A stretch of DNA of 64,000 nt from Herbidospora cretacea (GTDB taxonomy: Bacteria; Actinomycetota; Actinomycetes; Streptosporangiales; Streptosporangiaceae), in contig NZ_BBXG01000015.1 of assembly GCF_001570605.1 (NCBI RefSeq), positions 62,001 through 126,000 of the forward strand. Direction: 5' to 3'. The notes under the pieces were generated by a model that was given only the letters and a program-made list of their open reading frames with translations, made no database searches and was not told the origin of the DNA. The position numbers were made by a program, and so were the translations under genes. This document shows, piece after piece, positions 44,456 through 53,477 of the stretch. Each line of letters begins with the position of its first letter. Position 1 is the first letter of the stretch.

Positions 44456-45313
44456 TTACGGCTTCACGGCCACGCCGCCGTACGCCCACGCGTGGCCGCC
44501 GCCCGGGATGGTCTCCTGGTATTCGTCCTCGTCGGGCCGCCACGTGACGACCTCGGCGAGGCCGGGGTCGACGAGCGTCCAGCCCTGGAAGAACTCGCCG
44601 ACCTGCGCGTGGGTGCGCGGGACCATGGAGGCCGGGCCCTTGTCGTAGGGCTTGGTGAAGTCGTCTTCGGCGACCTGCGGGGCGAAGTCGAGCGTGATGT
44701 GGGAGACCAGCAGACGGCTGCCCGAGGGCACGGCCGCCTTGTAGCGCTCGACCAGTTCGACGGGCCGGTTGTCGTCGGTGACGAAGTGCAGGACACCGGC
44801 CATGATGATCGCCACCGGCTGGGAGAAGTCGAGCATCCCGTTGACCTCAGGGTGCCCGAGGATGCTGTCAGGGTCGCGCAGGTCGGCCTCGATGACCGTG
44901 GTCATCCCCTCGTCGCTGCTCGTCAGCAGGGCGCGTCCGTGGACCAGGACGATGGGGTCGTTGTCCACGTACACCACGCGGGACTTGGGGTTGACGGCCT
45001 GGGCGATCTCGTGGGTGTTCCCCTGCGTGGGGATGCCGGTGCCGATGTCCAGGAACTGGGTCATCCCGGCCTCGTCCGCGAGGTGGCGCACGGCCCGGCG
45101 GAGGAACGCGCGGTGGGCGCGCACGCCCTCGCGGGTGCCGGGCGAGAGCTTGATGAGCTGGTCGCCGGCCTCGCGGTCGGAGGCGAAGTGGTCCTTGCCG
45201 CCCAGGAGGTAGTCGTAGATGCGGGCCGGATGGGGGATCGTCGGGTCGATTCGCGTGATGGGCGGCGCGTCGCCGGTCGACGATGCCCATGAACCATTGG
45301 CGAAACCGGCCAT
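44456..45313 (-). CDS. SAV2177-family SAM-dependent methyltransferase (DUF574)
   Basis: 285-residue protein of a family that is greatly expanded in Streptomyces and relatives. 'IPHPARIYDYLLGGKDHFASDREA' is the family hallmark, and the SAM site is FLDIGTGIPTQGNTHE, then VVYVDNDPIVL. A late segment has TWRPDEDE. Substrates are unknown. Alone in its transcription unit. Confidence 0.9.
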   Translation of the reverse strand: MAGFANGSWASSTGDAPPITRIDPTIPHPARIYDYLLGGKDHFASDREAGDQLIKLSPGTREGVRAHRAFLRRAVRHLADEAGMTQFLDIGTGIPTQGNTHEIAQAVNPKSRVVYVDNDPIVLVHGRALLTSSDEGMTTVIEADLRDPDSILGHPEVNGMLDFSQPVAIIMAGVLHFVTDDNRPVELVERYKAAVPSGSRLLVSHITLDFAPQVAEDDFTKPYDKGPASMVPRTHAQVGEFFQGWTLVDPGLAEVVTWRPDEDEYQETIPGGGHAWAYGGVAVKP

Positions 45314-45442
45314 TCTCGTTCCCCTCGGTTGTTCCCGCGACTGTGTCGATCGAGCAGCAGCGTTCGCTCACTGTAGCCCGTTGCAACCCATTTGCAGTAC
45401 TTGCGAGGCGTTTGTAATGGCGGCCTTTACGGAGGAATCCGA

Positions 45443-45459
45443 CGATGAAATTTTCATCG
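45443..45459. terminator. AT-rich hairpin after the zinc-finger/HTH gene
   Basis: CGATGAAA-T-TTTCATCG, a perfect 8-bp inverted repeat 22 bp past the stop of the leftward gene at 45481-45852. Likely terminator, though a regulator site of the next gene (145 bp downstream) cannot be excluded. Confidence 0.5.
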
Positions 45460-45480
45460 GACATTTCTCAATGAAAGGTG

Positions 45481-45852
45481 TCATTCCTCGCCGGAGAAGC
45501 GCTCCCAGGCCGACTGGCGGGTGATGCCCAGAGCCTCGCCGATCTTCGTCCAGGTGGTGCCCCGGCGGCGCAGCTCGCGCACCCAGGCGACGAGGTCGGC
45601 CTCGGTGGCGTCGATGTGGGCGGCGACGCGGGGGATGTGGCCGAGCATCTCGTCGTCGGACAGAGAGCTCCAGATCGGCAGCTTCGGCCTGGCCGGGTCT
45701 TCCCCGGCGGTCGCGGCGCTCTGCTCGATGACCGTCGCGGCCAGGCTCACGCACTCGTCGCAGATGTAGACCCCGGGACCGGCGACGATCCGCTGGACCT
45801 CGGTGTCGGCCTTGCCGCAGAAGGAACACCGGATTCGGGCGGCCACGGTCAT
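45481..45852 (-). CDS. Small ClpX-type zinc finger plus helix-turn-helix protein
   Basis: 123 residues. The N-terminal C4 zinc finger of ClpX type has Cys9, 12, 31 and 34 (IRCSFCGK...YICDECV). It is detached from any AAA+ domain. The C-terminus is a homeodomain-like helix-turn-helix ([20 protein letters not shown]). Such proteins could be DNA-binding regulators. Tandem palindromes over its own promoter suggest autoregulation. AGGAG precedes the ATG at a spacing of 6. Confidence 0.8.
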   Translation of the reverse strand: MTVAARIRCSFCGKADTEVQRIVAGPGVYICDECVSLAATVIEQSAATAGEDPARPKLPIWSSLSDDEMLGHIPRVAAHIDATEADLVAWVRELRRRGTTWTKIGEALGITRQSAWERFSGEE

Positions 45853-45867
45853 GAGACGCTCCTGTTC

Positions 45868-45911
45868 GTCAGGGATGTCCTGACAAACTAACGCGTCAGG
45901 GTTTGCCTGAC
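45868..45911. promoter_or_regulatory. Two palindromes GTCAGG-N5-CCTGAC in the zinc-finger/HTH promoter
   Basis: Perfect copies at 45868-45884 and 45895-45911, 27 bp apart, both with conserved G and T in the spacer and AA after. The distal one overlaps the end of the MFS gene. Together they cover the -35 and the start point of the predicted promoter at 45885-45913. Strong candidate operator pair. Confidence 0.75.
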
Positions 45912-45913
45912 AA
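45885..45913 (-). promoter_or_regulatory. Promoter of the zinc-finger/HTH gene
   Basis: On the minus strand, -35 TTGTCA (45908-45913), a 17-bp spacer and -10 TAGTTT (45885-45890). The two palindromes lie over both ends, so a bound protein would block RNA polymerase. Confidence 0.5.
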
Positions 45914-47083
45914 GCCGGTGAACAGGAGGAGCACCCCAGCCGCCGCGACCGCCTCGCGCAGGCCGACGGCGGCGGCCAGCAGGCCCCAGAGCGCGGTCAG
46001 CACCGCGATGGCCGCGCTGGTGCTCACCGACCACGCGGTCAGGGTGCGGGCGACCCGGTCGGGGGCGATGTGCTCCAGCCGGTAGGTGGCCACGACCGGG
46101 TTGAACACCGCACAGCAGGTCACCAGCCCGAACTGGACGACCACGACCAGCACGATCCCCGGCAGGCCCGGCTGGACGAACGCCAGCCAGAAGGGCCAGC
46201 ACACCCGCAGCGCCCCCGCCACGCGCAGCACCGCCCACTGCCCGAACCGGGGCACCAGCCGCCGCGCCAGCCGCGCCCCGACGAGCCCGCCGACGCAGGG
46301 CAGCGCGAACACCAGCCCGTACTGCCACGGCGTGAACCCCAGCCGGCCCAGGAGCAGGACGGCCAGCAGCGGCTCGGTCGCCATGACCAGGCCGTTGAAG
46401 AAGACGACGTTGAGGAACAGCCGCCGCAGCGGACGGTGGGCCAGAATGTCGCGCCACCCGTCGAGCAGATCGGTGGGCCGCAGCCGGGCCGCGTTCCGCG
46501 CCGCAGGAGGCTCACCGCCGCCGATCGCCCGCACGAACACCGCCGACAGCAGGTAACTGACCGCGTCCGCGACCACCGTCACGACCGGCCCGAGCACCCC
46601 GATCGCGAGCCCGCCGAGCGGCGGCCCGACCACGCTCGCCGACCACATCGTCGACTCCAGCCGGCTGTTGGCGACCAGCAGGTCCTCCCGCGAGAGCAGC
46701 GTCTTCAGGAAGGCCCCCGAAGCGGCGTTGAAAGCGATCTTCGCCGCCGCCGCGACGACGGCCACGACCACCAGCTGGCCGAAGGTGAGCCAACCGAGCA
46801 CGAACGCGACCGGAACACTGGCCAGGGCCGCGAACCGGACCAGGTCCATCGCGACCATCACCCGCCGCTTGCCCCGGAACTCCACCCAGTGCCCGAGCGG
46901 CAGGGCGACCACCGCCCCCACGGCCAGCCCCGCGGCCGACAGCGCCGACACCTGCGCCGGCCCCGCGTCCAGCACCACCACCGCGATCAGCGAGAACGCC
47001 CCGAACCCCAGCCACGTGCCGTAGGAGCTGACCGCGTAAGCCGCCCACAACCACCCGAATCGCCGATCCACGCCGGGTATCAA
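45896..47083 (-). CDS. MFS transporter
   Basis: 395-residue, 12-helix major facilitator, of the macrolide/enterobactin-exporter-like group ('[17 protein letters not shown]' loop 2-3, '[21 protein letters not shown]' and later '[15 protein letters not shown]'). Probably an efflux pump, substrate unknown. TTG start with GGGGA upstream; a GTG four codons later is possible. Divergent from a LysR regulator 83 bp away that probably controls it. Confidence 0.87.
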   Translation of the reverse strand: MIPGVDRRFGWLWAAYAVSSYGTWLGFGAFSLIAVVVLDAGPAQVSALSAAGLAVGAVVALPLGHWVEFRGKRRVMVAMDLVRFAALASVPVAFVLGWLTFGQLVVVAVVAAAAKIAFNAASGAFLKTLLSREDLLVANSRLESTMWSASVVGPPLGGLAIGVLGPVVTVVADAVSYLLSAVFVRAIGGGEPPAARNAARLRPTDLLDGWRDILAHRPLRRLFLNVVFFNGLVMATEPLLAVLLLGRLGFTPWQYGLVFALPCVGGLVGARLARRLVPRFGQWAVLRVAGALRVCWPFWLAFVQPGLPGIVLVVVVQFGLVTCCAVFNPVVATYRLEHIAPDRVARTLTAWSVSTSAAIAVLTALWGLLAAAVGLREAVAAAGVLLLFTGLSGKP

Positions 47084-47129
47084 ATCGGTCCCCGGCCCCC
47101 GGCCTCAAACAACTCGCCGTCCGGCCTCC

Positions 47130-47146
47130 CACAACGAGCGGTTGTG
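47130..47146. promoter_or_regulatory. LysR-type operator between the MFS and LysR genes
   Basis: CACAAC-GAGCG-GTTGTG, a perfect 6-bp inverted repeat spanning 17 bp. It contains a T-N11-A-like core and lies 20 bp before the LysR start, the usual place for autoregulation and divergent control. Confidence 0.65.
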
Positions 47147-47166
47147 CCGACCACTAGCCTGCGGGG

Positions 47167-48090
47167 ATGGATCTGGACGTCGTGCGCGGCTTCGTCGCGG
47201 TGGTGGACGCCGGCCGGTTCCAGGACGCCGCCGACGAACTGTCGATCACCCAGCAGGCCGTGTCCAAGCGCGTCGCCGCGCTGGAGCGGACCCTCGGAGT
47301 GAAGCTGTTCACGCGCACCGCACGCGGCGCCAAGCTCACCGCCGACGGACAGGCCTTCCTCCCGCACGCCCGCGACCTGCTCCGCGCCGAGGAAAGGGCC
47401 CTGGCCAGCGTCCGCCTGAGCCGGCGCGCGCTGCGGGTCGACGTGATCGGGCGGCGGCTCGCCCCGGCGGCCGTCCTGGGCGGGTTCCAGCGCGCCTGCC
47501 CGGATGCCGAACTCGACGTCGTGACGCTCTTCGACGCCGGTGCCGCCCTGGAGGCGATCACGTCGGGAACGGTCGACGCGTCGTTCCGCGCCGTCGACCC
47601 GGCGCGGCTCCCCGGTGACGTCGCGGCCGTCCGGGTGCACGACGAGCCCCTCCACCTGCTCACCGGCCCGGCCCACCCGCTGGCCGGCGCGACCGTGGTC
47701 AGCCCGGCCGAGCTCGCCGGGCACCGGATCTGGATGCCCGGCATCGTGGCCGGGACCGAGTGGGCCGCCTACTACGGCGCCCTCGCCGCCGCGTTCGGGC
47801 TCACCATCGAGGTGACCGGGCCCGGCTTCGGGACCGACCCGCTGCCCGACACGCTCGCCGGATCGCCGTCACTGGCGACGTTCCTGGGCGAGGGGACCCG
47901 GCTGGTCTGGCCTCCGGAGCAGGGGTTGCGGCGCATTCCCGTACGGGAGCCGACCCCGGTCTATCCCCACTCGCTGATCTGGCGCCGCGACAACCCGCAC
48001 GCCACCCTCACCGCGCTCCGCGCCCATCTCGGCACGACCAGGCCGCAGCCCGGCACGTGGACGCCGGAATGGGCTACCGCGGGGGCTTGA
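47167..48090 (+). CDS. LysR-family transcriptional regulator
   Basis: 307 residues. N-terminal winged [24 protein letters not shown] then [20 protein letters not shown]. The effector-binding domain follows (about residues 90-295). The gene is divergent from the MFS transporter, and the palindrome at 47130-47146 lies between them. It probably senses the transported compound. Its last 17 bp overlap the convergent pth gene. Confidence 0.9.
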   Translation: MDLDVVRGFVAVVDAGRFQDAADELSITQQAVSKRVAALERTLGVKLFTRTARGAKLTADGQAFLPHARDLLRAEERALASVRLSRRALRVDVIGRRLAPAAVLGGFQRACPDAELDVVTLFDAGAALEAITSGTVDASFRAVDPARLPGDVAAVRVHDEPLHLLTGPAHPLAGATVVSPAELAGHRIWMPGIVAGTEWAAYYGALAAAFGLTIEVTGPGFGTDPLPDTLAGSPSLATFLGEGTRLVWPPEQGLRRIPVREPTPVYPHSLIWRRDNPHATLTALRAHLGTTRPQPGTWTPEWATAGA

Positions 48091-48670
48091 CCGGGTTGAG
48101 GTCACCGGCGTGGAACTTGTTCTGGGTGGGCTCCAGCCCGTTGACCATCAGCGACTCGACCATGTCGGCCGCGCGGTCGACCAGGAACGGCAGGTCCTTG
48201 CGCTCGGCGGTCGCGAAGTCCTTCAGCACGTAGACGGCGGTGTCCATGCGACCGGGCGGCCGCCCGATCCCGAACCGCAGCCGCAGATAGTCGGGCGTCA
48301 TCGCCTTGGTGATCGACTTCAGCCCGTTGTGCCCGTTGTCGCCGCCGCCCTTCTTGGCGCGCAGCGCGCCGTAGGGCACATCGAGCTCGTCGTGAATCAC
48401 GATGAGGTTCAGCCCGGTCTTGTAGAAATCGGCGAGGGCCTTCACCGGCCCTCCCGAGAGGTTCATGAACGTCATGGGCTTGGCCAGCACCACCGGCACC
48501 CCGGCCAGCCGCCCTTCGAGCACCTCGGCGCGCGACCGGTGTGCCTTGAACCGCCCGCCGGCCCGCGCGGCCAGCTCCTCGGCCACCATGAAGCCCGCGT
48601 TGTGCCGGTTCCCGGCGTACTCAGGCCCGGGATTGCCCAGCCCGGCGATCAGCCAGCGGTCCACTCGCAT
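48074..48670 (-). CDS. pth: Peptidyl-tRNA hydrolase
   Basis: Recycles stalled peptidyl-tRNA. 198 residues, normal. Motifs: [22 protein letters not shown] (catalytic His in RHNAG; partly quoted), [10 protein letters not shown], and [11 protein letters not shown] with the catalytic Asp. The C-terminal GHNGLKSI is present. It follows rplY through a strong terminator, a conserved order in actinobacteria. Confidence 0.95.
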   Translation of the reverse strand: MRVDRWLIAGLGNPGPEYAGNRHNAGFMVAEELAARAGGRFKAHRSRAEVLEGRLAGVPVVLAKPMTFMNLSGGPVKALADFYKTGLNLIVIHDELDVPYGALRAKKGGGDNGHNGLKSITKAMTPDYLRLRFGIGRPPGRMDTAVYVLKDFATAERKDLPFLVDRAADMVESLMVNGLEPTQNKFHAGDLNPVKPPR

Positions 48671-48687
48671 GTCTCCTCACACACCGA

Positions 48688-48722
48688 AAGGTCCCCCACA
48701 GGATCTCCCTGTGGGGGACCTT
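48688..48722 (-). terminator. Strong hairpin between rplY and pth
   Basis: Perfect 15-bp stem AAGGTCCCCCACAGG / CCTGTGGGGGACCTT with a 5-nt loop, located 11 bp past the rplY stop. On the minus strand the stem ends in CCTTT. The pth gene then needs its own promoter or readthrough. Confidence 0.85.
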
Positions 48723-48733
48723 ACAGAAACGCC

Positions 48734-49372
48734 TTATTCGGCGGCGGCAGCCTGCTCGCCCTCGGCGGCCTCGTCGCCGGCCTCGGCGGCGGGCGCCTCA
48801 GCGGCGGCCTCGGCCTCGCCCTCCTCGGGCAGGTCGACGGTCGGCGCGGCGATGACGTGGAGCACCAGCGTGTCGGGCTCCACCGCGAGGGTGGTGCCCT
48901 TCGGCAGGTCGAGGTCACCGGCGTGGACGGCGAAACCGACGTCCTTGCCGTCGACGTCGATCTCGACACCGCTCGGCAGGTTGGTCGCCTCGGCCTCGAC
49001 CGAGATCTGCACCAGCTGCTGGTCGAGGATGGCGCCGTTGACGACCTCACCCGAGACCGTGACCGGCATCTCGATGGTGACCTTCTCGCCCCGGCGGACC
49101 AGGATCAGGTCGACGTGCTCGAGGAAACCCTTGATCGGGTCACGCTGCACACCCTTGGGGAGCGCGAGCTCGTCGACCGCGCCCTCGATCCGGATGAGGA
49201 CGTTGGGCGTGCGCAGCGCGAGCAGCAGGTCGTGCCCGGGCATCGTGAGGTGACGGGGCTCGGTGCCGTGACCGTAGAGCACGACCGGAACACGGTCGGC
49301 GCGACGGATCTTACGAGCGGCACCCTTGCCGAACTGGTCACGCAGCTCGGAAGCGATCTTGACTTCGGACAC
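48734..49372 (-). CDS. rplY: 50S ribosomal protein L25 (CTC form)
   Basis: 212 residues. The L25 domain (KIASELRDQFGKGAARKIRR, VPVVLYGHG) is followed by the TL5/CTC beta domain. The final ~30 residues are Ala/Glu-rich (GEAEAAAEAPAAEAGDEAAE), a typical acidic actinobacterial tail. It binds 5S rRNA. Upstream of prs on the genome but transcribed in the same leftward direction. Confidence 0.93.
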   Translation of the reverse strand: MSEVKIASELRDQFGKGAARKIRRADRVPVVLYGHGTEPRHLTMPGHDLLLALRTPNVLIRIEGAVDELALPKGVQRDPIKGFLEHVDLILVRRGEKVTIEMPVTVSGEVVNGAILDQQLVQISVEAEATNLPSGVEIDVDGKDVGFAVHAGDLDLPKGTTLAVEPDTLVLHVIAAPTVDLPEEGEAEAAAEAPAAEAGDEAAEGEQAAAAE

Positions 49373-49587
49373 GACGATCTCCTAGGGATCACGGTTTCGG
49401 ATTAGCGCCCACCCTCACCCGCCCTAGCGGAAGGCGTTACAGGCACTCGTTCCAGCTTAGTGCACTATCCTGTACGGCCTGACCGGCGCGAACGATCATG
49501 ACGTCGAAGGAACGCAAGTCGCCGACCCGATCGTCATTCCGGGCAACCGTGCCGTACTCGACTACCCGATCCGCCTCGAACAGTGAT

Positions 49588-49618
49588 CGGGCCGACCGGT
49601 GAGTCACCGATCGGCCCG
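49588..49618 (-). terminator. Hairpin downstream of prs
   Basis: Outer stem CGGGCCGA / TCGGCCCG (8 bp) with an inner CGGTGA / TCACCG stem, 15 bp past the prs stop. Terminator for the glmU-prs unit. The remaining ~190 bp up to rplY hold no gene I can support. Confidence 0.7.
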
Positions 49619-49632
49619 TGAAGTCGTTCCGG

Positions 49633-50610
49633 TTACGAGTCGCCCTCGAACAGGCTGGTCACCGAGCCGTCGGTGAACACCTCGGTGATGGCCCGCGCGA
49701 TCAGCGGGGCGATCGACAGCACGGTCAGCTTGTCGAACCGCTGCTCCTCCGAGATCGGCAGCGTGTTCGTCACGATGACCTCGGAGATCGCCGAGTTCTT
49801 CAGCCGATCCACCGCCGGGTCGGAGAACACCGCGTGGGTCGCCGCCACGATCACGTTCGTGGCTCCGTGGTCGTAAAGCGCGTCGGCCGCCTTGCAGATC
49901 GACCCGCCCGTGTCGATCATGTCGTCGATCAGCACGCACGTGCGCCCGCGGACCTTGCCGACGACCTCGTTCACCTTCACCTGGTTCGCCACGTCAAGAT
50001 CCCGACGCTTGTGGATGAAGGCGACAGGCGTGCCGAGGGCGTCCGACCAGCGTTCCGCGAGGCGGACCCGGCCCGTGTCGGGCGACACGATGGTCGTCGA
50101 CGCCGGGTCGATCTTGTCGCGCAGATAGTTGATCAGGATCGGCATCGCGAACAGGTGGTCGACCGGGCCGTCGAAGAAGCCCTGGATCTGCGAGGTGTGC
50201 AGGTCGATGGACATCAGACGGTCGGCGCCGGCCTGCTTGAACATGTCGGCCATCAGGCGTGCGGTGATCGGCTCGCGGCCGCGGCCCTTCTTGTCCTGCC
50301 GGGCGTACCCGAAGAAGGGCATGATGACGGTCACGCGCTTGGCCGAGGCTCTCTTCAGCGCGTCGACCATGATCAGTTGTTCCATGATCCACTGGTTGAT
50401 GGGAGCCGTGTGGCTCTGGATCACGAACGCGTCGCAGCCCCGGACCGACTCCAGGTAGCGGACGTAGATCTCTCCGTTGGCGAAGTCACGCAGGGAGGTC
50501 GGGGTGATCTCCACCCCCAGGTTGCGCGCGACCTCCTCGGCAAGCTGTGGGTATGCCCGGCCCGAGAAGAACATCAGGTTCTTCTGGCCCATGGTCTGGA
50601 TCCCGCTCAT
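49633..50610 (-). CDS. prs: Ribose-phosphate pyrophosphokinase
   Basis: Makes PRPP from ribose-5-phosphate and ATP. 325 residues. 'LMFFSGRAYPQLAEEVA', 'FANGEIYVRY', the catalytic flexible loop KRRD, the PRPP-binding loop VLIDDMIDTGGSI and the metal-binding DLHTSQIQGFF are all intact. GGAGGA lies upstream of the ATG. Cotranscribed with glmU, 65 bp upstream without a hairpin. Confidence 0.96.
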   Translation of the reverse strand: MSGIQTMGQKNLMFFSGRAYPQLAEEVARNLGVEITPTSLRDFANGEIYVRYLESVRGCDAFVIQSHTAPINQWIMEQLIMVDALKRASAKRVTVIMPFFGYARQDKKGRGREPITARLMADMFKQAGADRLMSIDLHTSQIQGFFDGPVDHLFAMPILINYLRDKIDPASTTIVSPDTGRVRLAERWSDALGTPVAFIHKRRDLDVANQVKVNEVVGKVRGRTCVLIDDMIDTGGSICKAADALYDHGATNVIVAATHAVFSDPAVDRLKNSAISEVIVTNTLPISEEQRFDKLTVLSIAPLIARAITEVFTDGSVTSLFEGDS

Positions 50611-50675
50611 GCGACTTGCTCCTCCTGGCCCCGGGGAAACCGAGTGATACGCGGGGCTGCCCGCGCCTTGAACCG

Positions 50676-52106
50676 TTATGAACCTTCTTCGAGGGCCCGC
50701 TGGGCCGCCTCGGCCGACTTGGTGCCGGACCGGCGGCGGATCACCCAGCCCTCGACGTTGCGCTGACGGCCGCGTGCGACGGCCATCGCGCCGGGGGGGA
50801 CGTCGTTGACGATCACCGATCCGGCGGCCGTGTAGGCGCCGTCGCCGATCGTCAGCGGCGCGACGAGCATGGTGTCGCTGCCGACGCGGGCGTGGTCGCC
50901 CACGGTCGTGTGGTGCTTGTCCACGCCGTCGTAGTTGACGAAGACGGTCGCGGCGCCGATGTTGGCGCCCTCGCCGATCGTCGCGTCGCCGACGTAGCTC
51001 AGGTGGGGCACCTTGGAGCCGGTGCCGATGACGGCGTTCTTGGTCTCGACGTAGGTGCCGATCTTGCCCTTCGCGCCCAGACGGGTGCCCGGCCGCAGGT
51101 AGGCGAAGGGGCCCACCGACGCGCCCGCGCCGATCTCGGCGGAGTCGCACACCGCGTTGCGGACCACGGCGTCCGCGCCGACGACGGTGTCGGTCAGGGT
51201 GCAGCCCGGACCGACCTCCGCACCCGCGCCCACCCTGCTCACGCCGTGGAGCTGGGTGTTCGGATGGACGACGGCGTCGGCTTCCAGCGTGACATCGGCG
51301 TCGATCCAGGTCGAGGCCGGATCGACGATCGTCACCCCGTTGACCATGTGGTCGTGGACGATGCGGTCGTTCAGCACCCGGCGCGCGAAGGCGAGCTGGG
51401 CCTTGTTGTTGACGCCCTCGACCTCGACGTGGTCGGCGGCGACGTGGGCGCCGACGCGGTGGCCCTCCTCGCGGAGGATCGACAGCACGTCGGTCAGGTA
51501 TTCCTCGCCCTGGGAGTTGGCGGTCGACACGCGCTTGACGGCATCCGCCAGGAGGGCGCCGTCGAAGGCGTAGACGCCGGAGTTCATCTCGTCGATGGCG
51601 AGCTGTTCGGGCGTGGCGTCCTTGTGCTCCACGATCGCCAGCACCGCGCCGTCGGCGCCGCGGACGATCCGGCCGTAGCCGGTGGGGTCGGGCACGTGGG
51701 CCGTCAGCACGGTCACCGCGTTGCCCTGCGACTCGTGTTCCGCGAGCAGCCCGGCCAGGGTGGATCCGCGCAGGAGCGGCGTGTCGCCGTACACGACGAG
51801 GACCGTTCCCTCGATGACGCCGACGTTCTCCAGGACGATCCGGACCGCGTGGCCGGTGCCGTTCTGCTGCTCCTGGACGACCGACGTCACATCCCCGTAA
51901 GAGGCCAGATGCCCCTCGACCCGCTCACGGGCGTGTCCCACGACCACGATCAGGCGGCCCGGCTCCAGCTCGCGTGAGGCGTGGAGCATGTGGCCGACGA
52001 GAGAGCGGCCGCAGACCTCGTGGAGGACCTTGGGGGTGGCGGACTTCATCCGGGTGCCCTCACCGGCGGCGAGGACGATGACGGCGGCCGGGCGCGGCGC
52101 ACTCAC
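50676..52106 (-). CDS. glmU: Bifunctional GlmU (N-acetylglucosamine-1-phosphate uridyltransferase / glucosamine-1-phosphate acetyltransferase)
   Basis: Makes UDP-GlcNAc for cell wall and glycans. The N-terminal pyrophosphorylase has VIVLAAGEGTRMKS and VVYGDTPLLRG. The C-terminal left-handed helix repeats (hexapeptides) include GPFAYLRPGTRLGAKGKIG, the ETKNA acetyltransferase signature, and 'YDGVDKHHT'. GTG at 52106 is chosen over the 52166 start because the upstream codons are not conserved. 476 residues, normal. It could also supply sugar nucleotide to the polysaccharide cluster. Confidence 0.95.
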   Translation of the reverse strand: MSAPRPAAVIVLAAGEGTRMKSATPKVLHEVCGRSLVGHMLHASRELEPGRLIVVVGHARERVEGHLASYGDVTSVVQEQQNGTGHAVRIVLENVGVIEGTVLVVYGDTPLLRGSTLAGLLAEHESQGNAVTVLTAHVPDPTGYGRIVRGADGAVLAIVEHKDATPEQLAIDEMNSGVYAFDGALLADAVKRVSTANSQGEEYLTDVLSILREEGHRVGAHVAADHVEVEGVNNKAQLAFARRVLNDRIVHDHMVNGVTIVDPASTWIDADVTLEADAVVHPNTQLHGVSRVGAGAEVGPGCTLTDTVVGADAVVRNAVCDSAEIGAGASVGPFAYLRPGTRLGAKGKIGTYVETKNAVIGTGSKVPHLSYVGDATIGEGANIGAATVFVNYDGVDKHHTTVGDHARVGSDTMLVAPLTIGDGAYTAAGSVIVNDVPPGAMAVARGRQRNVEGWVIRRRSGTKSAEAAQRALEEGS

Positions 52107-52204
52107 TGTGGGAGCTCCCTCGGATCCGCGAACGAAACGGTCAGCAGACGGATGCCGCACGGTCACCCGCGAGACAACGTGAGCTTACCTGAGACGTTAA
52201 TCGG

Positions 52205-52277
52205 TTCCGGCGCCTGGACTCGAACCAGGACAAACCAACTCCAAAGGTTGGCGGGCTGCCAATTACCCAACGCCGGA
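52205..52277 (-). tRNA. tRNA-Gln(UUG)
   Basis: 73-nt cloverleaf: acceptor TCCGGCG/CGCCGGA, anticodon stem CCAAC/GTTGG with loop CTTTGGA (anticodon UUG), T-arm with TTCGAGT. No encoded CCA. It lies upstream of glmU, the same position as glnU in mycobacteria. Confidence 0.94.
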
Positions 52278-52433
52278 TCGCCACCAAGCTTACCGGGCAC
52301 ACCCCAGGAAAGGATGCTGGTTAGGGCTCCCATCCGGAACGCGCCACGCCATAGCAGACCAGGTGTTTCTTCTGCAAGACAGTTTCGCGCCATGAGATGG
52401 ACCTCTCACATACACCTTCTCCCCATTCTCGCC

Positions 52434-52477
52434 TTAGGACTTCCTAACTTACGATGGCGTAGGTTACGGTGGCGTAA
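52434..52477. promoter_or_regulatory. Three tandem 14-bp palindromes upstream of the acyl desaturase
   Basis: TTAGGACTTCCTAA (52434-52447), TTACGATGGCGTAG (52449-52462) and TTACGGTGGCGTAA (52464-52477), spaced exactly 15 bp apart. The last two share TTACG-N4-CGTAR. They end 34 bp before the desaturase start. Likely regulator site, perhaps for the TetR protein downstream. Confidence 0.7.
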
Positions 52478-52511
52478 CCAGCCCGCTTACCTACAGATCG
52501 TGAGGTAGTTC

Positions 52512-53456
52512 ATGACCGTAGTCTCGGAGCGACCGGGCCCTCAGCAGCCCAAACCCGATATGGACCCGGAGCGGAAGACCGGCCCTGAGATCATCAGCTT
52601 CGGCATCGTGGTGGGCGCGCCGCTGGTGGCGCTCGCCGTCGCCGTGCCGGCCGCTTGGGCCTGGGGCTGGCTGAGCTGGGTCGACGTCGCCATCGCGTTC
52701 GTCTTCTACATGTTCACCGGCCTGGGCGTGACGGTCGGACTGCACCGTTACTTCACCCATGGCTCGTTCAAGGCCAAACGGCCGTTGAAGATCGCACTGG
52801 GCATCGCGGGCAGCATGTCGCTGGAGATGTCGGTCCTCGACTGGGTGGCCACCCACCGCAAGCACCACAAGTTCTCCGACAAGGACGGCGACCCCCACTC
52901 GCCGTGGCGCTTCGGCACCTCTTTCTGGGCCGTCACCAAGGGCCTTCTGTACGCCCACATGGGCTGGCTCTTCGAGGCCGAGCGCGCCAACCGCGAGAAG
53001 TACGCCCCCGACCTGGTCAAAGACCCGGACATCGTGAAGTTCCACAAGCTCTTCCCGGTGCTGGCGATCACGTCCATGGCGCTGCCGGCCGTGCTGGGCG
53101 GGCTGATCACCTGGTCGTGGCAGGGCGCGGCGACCGCGTTCTTCTGGGGCACCCTGGTCCGCATCGGCCTGCTCCACCACGTCACCTGGGCGATCAACTC
53201 GATCTGCCACGTGTTCGGCGACGAGGCCTTCGAGTCGCGCGACAAGTCCCGCAACGTCTGGTGGCTGGCGCTGCCCTCGTTCGGCGAGTCGTGGCACAAC
53301 CTGCACCACTCCGACCCGACCTGCGCGCGGCACGGCGTGCTCAAGGGACAGATCGACCTCAGCGCCGGTCTCATCAAGATCTTCGAGCGCTTCGGATGGG
53401 CCTACGACGTGCGCTGGCCCAACCCGGAACGGCTGGCGGCGAAGCGCATTGCTTGA
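52512..53456 (+). CDS. Membrane acyl-CoA/acyl-lipid desaturase (Delta9-type)
   Basis: 314-residue di-iron desaturase with four or more membrane helices. The three His boxes are HRYFTH, HRKHH and HNLHH. It makes unsaturated fatty acids for membrane fluidity, probably at Delta9. An upstream triple palindrome points to tight control. A TetR gene follows after 21 bp and may be cotranscribed. Confidence 0.92.
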   Translation: MTVVSERPGPQQPKPDMDPERKTGPEIISFGIVVGAPLVALAVAVPAAWAWGWLSWVDVAIAFVFYMFTGLGVTVGLHRYFTHGSFKAKRPLKIALGIAGSMSLEMSVLDWVATHRKHHKFSDKDGDPHSPWRFGTSFWAVTKGLLYAHMGWLFEAERANREKYAPDLVKDPDIVKFHKLFPVLAITSMALPAVLGGLITWSWQGAATAFFWGTLVRIGLLHHVTWAINSICHVFGDEAFESRDKSRNVWWLALPSFGESWHNLHHSDPTCARHGVLKGQIDLSAGLIKIFERFGWAYDVRWPNPERLAAKRIA

Positions 53457-53477
53457 ACCAACCGCCATTATGGTCCC

